From positions 1 to 64,000 of the forward strand of contig CAJODR010000004.1 in NCBI GenBank assembly GCA_905233275.1: a DNA stretch of 64,000 nt, written 5' to 3'. The stretch is from an uncultured Bacteroidales bacterium. Its GTDB lineage: Bacteria; Bacteroidota; Bacteroidia; Bacteroidales; UBA932. Both the position numbers and the translations under genes were made by a program. This document shows, one piece after another, positions 61,482 to 64,000 of the stretch (within the stretch, counting starts at the first letter, position 1; the number at the start of each line of letters is the position of its first letter). The notes beneath the pieces are model-generated. The model was not told the DNA's origin, ran no database searches, and saw only the letters and a list, made by a program, of their open reading frames with translations.

Positions 61482-62792
61482 TTACTTGTTCAATTCTTCG
61501 AAATAGCCCAGGCGCTCGTCCAGAAGGCGGAAATCTTCATCCGAGAGAAGGCGGGAGACGCAGACGCGGACGCCGCACTGGCCGCTGCCGGTGGTGTTGA
61601 GCGGAATGGCAATTATTCCGCAGCGGAGAAGGCCCTCAATAAGCGCCCTGTTGTCCAGATTCTTGTATCCGACGGTGTAGAAGAAGCCGTCGCTGATGGT
61701 CTGCTCCATATCCTTGTCGTAAACGAGGTGGAATCCGTGTTTGTCGAAAATCTTCCTGGACCGGTGGGAGCGGAGGCCGTATTCCCTGACTTCCTTGACG
61801 AAATTGTACTTGCCCTCAACGGCGGCTTCCATCATCGCGGACAGGGCGTACTGCGCCGAATGGGATGTGCCGGAAGAAGCTACATAGAGGTAATTGAGAA
61901 TGTAGTTGTCACCGAATGATCCTATTCCGTAGCGCTCGCGAAGGGCGGGGTAATTGCGCTTGAAAAGCTCGTTGGAGATGCATGTGACGGCGATTCTTTC
62001 TCCCGCATAGCTGAATATCTTGGAGCCGGAAAGCATCAGGACATAGTTGTCGGTATACTTCGCAACGGTGGGCTGGAACGGCGGCTCGAAAGGCACGGAC
62101 ATATCCTTTCGGAAGTCCATGCAGAGGTAGGCCATGTCTTCGAGGATGATGCAGTCGTATTCGGTGGCACATTCGCCGATAGTGCGGAGCTCTTCGTCGG
62201 TGAGACAGATCCAGGCCGGGTTGTTGGGGTTGGAATAGAGGATAGCCGCGATGTTGCCCTGCTTGAGATAGGATTCGAGCTTGGGACGGAGCTTTTCGGC
62301 GCGGAAGTCGTAAATGTCGAATATGATATTCTTGATACCGAGCACGTCAGGCTGGCGGCCGTGAGGCGGGAATCCGGGGCAGATATACAGTATCGTGTCC
62401 TTCTTGGGATCGAGCTGGGAGCACTCGAGGACGAGGTTGAAACTCGCCTGCATGGAGCCGACCGTCGGCACTATTCCCTTGGGGTCGACATCCACGTCTA
62501 CGAATGCCTTCAGGAAGCGCGAGGCATTCTTTTTCAGCTCCGGAAGGCCGTTGATGACGGGATAGATTGAAGCAATGCCATCGTCGAGGGCCTTTTTCTG
62601 AGCCGCAATGCCGTAAGGGCAGGCCGCGATACCGGGAACACCAATCTCCAGATGGGTAAACTTTTCTCCCGATTTGCTTTCAAGTGCGGCACCGATGGCC
62701 GTGCACTGGCGGATAGTGGTTTTGGAGATGTCCTGGATATCCATCTCCTTCAGGATGCTTTCAAGAAGGGATATCGGGAAAGGCTCTTTCAT
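61482..62792 (-). CDS. PLP-dependent aminotransferase, class I/II
   Basis: A 436-residue fold-type I aminotransferase starting MKEPFPISL at 62792; a longer frame to 62822 overlaps iorB. Visible residues are YPVINGLPELKKNASRFL, the SNPNNPAW block, ILEDMAYLCMDF (Asp binding the pyridine nitrogen), and SGSKIFSYAGERI, which supplies the Schiff-base Lys. It probably makes the 2-oxo acid used by IorAB. Amino-acid preference is unproven; aromatic residues are likely from context. Confidence 0.85.
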   Translation of the reverse strand: MKEPFPISLLESILKEMDIQDISKTTIRQCTAIGAALESKSGEKFTHLEIGVPGIAACPYGIAAQKKALDDGIASIYPVINGLPELKKNASRFLKAFVDVDVDPKGIVPTVGSMQASFNLVLECSQLDPKKDTILYICPGFPPHGRQPDVLGIKNIIFDIYDFRAEKLRPKLESYLKQGNIAAILYSNPNNPAWICLTDEELRTIGECATEYDCIILEDMAYLCMDFRKDMSVPFEPPFQPTVAKYTDNYVLMLSGSKIFSYAGERIAVTCISNELFKRNYPALRERYGIGSFGDNYILNYLYVASSGTSHSAQYALSAMMEAAVEGKYNFVKEVREYGLRSHRSRKIFDKHGFHLVYDKDMEQTISDGFFYTVGYKNLDNRALIEGLLRCGIIAIPLNTTGSGQCGVRVCVSRLLSDEDFRLLDERLGYFEELNK

Positions 62793-62793
62793 A

Positions 62794-63369
62794 CTACATG
62801 GATTTTTCAAAACCTGCGTCAAACGCCTTTAGATTGGCTTCCACAATGGCTTCGCCCTTGCGGCCGAATACCCTGCGGATGCCCTCCCTGAGCGCTTCCG
62901 GCTGGAGAATGTCGAGCTTTGCCGCCACGGCGCCGAGAAGGACCATGTTGGCACTCCTCGGGGAGCCGGCGTCCTTTGCCATCGCATCGGCGTCAAGGGC
63001 GACAAGGTGAGGCAGGGACTCGAGTTTCTCCATAATCTTTTCGATCGGCGGATAGTTCGGAATATTGACGAACGGCGCCGTCGAGGTAATGATCCAGCCG
63101 TCCTTTTTCAGCCAGGGAAGATAGCGGAGCGCCTCCATCGGCTCCATCGAGACGATGCAGTCTGCGCCGCCTTTCGGAACGAGGTCGCTCATGATCGGTT
63201 CAGACGAAAGCCTGAGGGTGGACTGGACGTCGCCGCCCCTCTGGCTCATTCCGTGCACCTCCGCCTGCTTGAGATAAAGCCCCTCGGTAAGGGCAGCGGA
63301 GCCGATAACCGTGGCGATGGAGAGAATGCCCTGTCCTCCTACGCCGGCAAGTATGATGTCCTGTTTCAT
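62794..63369 (-). CDS. iorB: Indolepyruvate oxidoreductase subunit beta
   Basis: A 191-residue gamma/beta-type subunit starting MKQDIILAGVGGQGILSIA at 63369, with EVHGMSQRGGDVQSTLR, the family signature. It pairs with IorA to oxidise aryl pyruvates to acyl-CoA with ferredoxin as acceptor. The start overlaps the iorA stop (ATGA) and the stop lies 1 base from the aminotransferase ATG. Confidence 0.93.
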   Translation of the reverse strand: MKQDIILAGVGGQGILSIATVIGSAALTEGLYLKQAEVHGMSQRGGDVQSTLRLSSEPIMSDLVPKGGADCIVSMEPMEALRYLPWLKKDGWIITSTAPFVNIPNYPPIEKIMEKLESLPHLVALDADAMAKDAGSPRSANMVLLGAVAAKLDILQPEALREGIRRVFGRKGEAIVEANLKAFDAGFEKSM

Positions 63370-64000
63370 TTCTTTGCGTGTCTTCTGAAGGTTTGGATGC
63401 ATTCGCGGCGGCATATAATGACGGAGACGCCGTGGTATTCGAGTTCTTCCCTGATGGTCTGTTCCATTTCGGGATAGTTCTTGGGAAGCGGAACGATGGT
63501 CCTGATATGGGCCGGGTCGACGCCGATTCCCGCGCAGATGGCCTCCAGGCGGCCGGTGCCCGCCGAATCCTGACCGCCGGTCATGCCGGTAGTGAGGTTG
63601 TCGGAGATGCAGAGCGTGACGTCAGCGTTGCCGTTGACCGCATCGAGGAGACCCGTCATGCCGCTGTGGGTGAAGGTCGAATCGCCGATCACAGCGACCG
63701 AGGGCCACACGCCGCTGAATGCAGCTCCCTGGGACATGGTGAGCGACGCGCCCATCTCCACGCAGGTATGGAATGCGTGGAACGGGGCCAGCCAGCCGAG
63801 AGTATAGCAGCCTATGTCGCTGAATACCCTTGCGGTTGGATAGTCCTTGAGGACATTGTTCAGTGCAGTATAGAAATCGCGGTGGCCGCAGCCCTGGCAG
63901 AGTGCCGGCGGGCGCGGGGCGACGATGTCGCAGGGATCGAGTCCCTTGGTCTCCGGGAGTCCGAGGGCGGCACGGACAGCATCCGGAGTGAGCTCTCCGG
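63366..64000 (-). CDS. iorA: Indolepyruvate oxidoreductase subunit alpha, 3' part (5' end outside the window)
   Basis: The frame is open to the window edge, so only about the last 211 residues are present. They include PPALCQGCGHRDFYTAL with the cysteine-containing cofactor-domain entry, SDIGCYTLG, the thiamine-diphosphate motif region VIGDSTFTHSGMTGLLDAV, and DNLTTGMTGGQDSAGTG. The protein ends at RRECIQTFRRHAKK. The C-terminal 2x[4Fe-4S] ferredoxin domain of archaeal and clostridial IorA is absent, which I believe is the usual Bacteroidota form. It is the first visible gene of the iorA-iorB-aminotransferase-CoA-transferase run. Confidence 0.9.
   Translation of the reverse strand, partial: GELTPDAVRAALGLPETKGLDPCDIVAPRPPALCQGCGHRDFYTALNNVLKDYPTARVFSDIGCYTLGWLAPFHAFHTCVEMGASLTMSQGAAFSGVWPSVAVIGDSTFTHSGMTGLLDAVNGNADVTLCISDNLTTGMTGGQDSAGTGRLEAICAGIGVDPAHIRTIVPLPKNYPEMEQTIREELEYHGVSVIICRRECIQTFRRHAKK

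Overview
The window reads as a chromosomal segment of a Bacteroidales bacterium (phylum Bacteroidota). The evidence is a SusC/SusD glycan locus, lipoprotein signals followed by acidic residues, a type B ribosomal protein L31, a histone-H1-like mini-gene, an S46 dipeptidyl-peptidase, and repeated copies of the Bacteroidota -7 promoter element TAnnTTTG with few Shine-Dalgarno sites. By eye the G+C content is moderately high (high 50s to about 60 %) and codons often end in C or G, so a Rikenellaceae-like or uncultured Bacteroidales member is more likely than a low-GC Bacteroides. I cannot fix the genus. Coding density is very high, no stretch over 300 bases lacks a gene, and I saw no tRNA, rRNA, insertion sequence, prophage or CRISPR array.

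Layout. 1-3.6 kb: secreted histidine acid phosphatase, RecQ helicase, ribosomal protein L31. 3.8-13.5 kb: a four-gene polysaccharide utilisation locus that probably targets a beta-glucan. It has a SusC receptor with an OmpA domain fused to its C-terminus (and a frame break in the middle), SusD, a five-module surface glycan-binding protein and a GH16 endo-glucanase. 13.6-18.7 kb: OmpA lipoprotein, M16 peptidase, and an aminolipid-type acyltransferase whose first domain has lost its catalytic motif. 18.8-24.2 kb: a tightly packed five-gene minus-strand operon of envelope proteins, headed by a secreted protein with three zinc ribbons plus OmpA; its last two genes match no family I know. 24.3-26.5 kb: S46 dipeptidyl-peptidase followed by a 57-residue serpin remnant.

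26.6-31.7 kb: a plus-strand run of GH78 rhamnosidase, RecX, FKBP isomerase, sugar kinase-like protein and RecR. 31.7-41.4 kb: I9-inhibitor lipoprotein, BaiN-type flavoprotein, RlmN, patatin/outer-membrane protein, RecA, small lipoprotein, thymidine kinase, coiled-coil protein, RsmI and a helix-hairpin-helix membrane protein. 41.4-49.9 kb: clostripain-type protease, dipeptidyl-peptidase III, XerC/D recombinase, L25, peptidyl-tRNA hydrolase, histone-H1-like protein, M6 metalloprotease and a lipoprotein. 50-57.8 kb: TpiA, TyrS, RbfA, LolC/E-type permease, RsmG, ECF sigma factor, DNA polymerase I and L34. 57.8-64 kb: AGE-family epimerase, CobW GTPase, CoA-transferase, aminotransferase and indolepyruvate oxidoreductase (IorB, partial IorA).

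Together the genes suggest a gut-type or sediment-type saccharolytic and strongly proteolytic fermenter. Five secreted or cytosolic peptidases (M16, S46, C11, M49, M6) feed amino acids, and the last four genes look like a 2-oxo-acid (probably aromatic) fermentation operon. Recurrent oddities are promoters only 4-7 bases upstream of start codons (predicted leaderless mRNAs) and strand-composition flips at gene starts.
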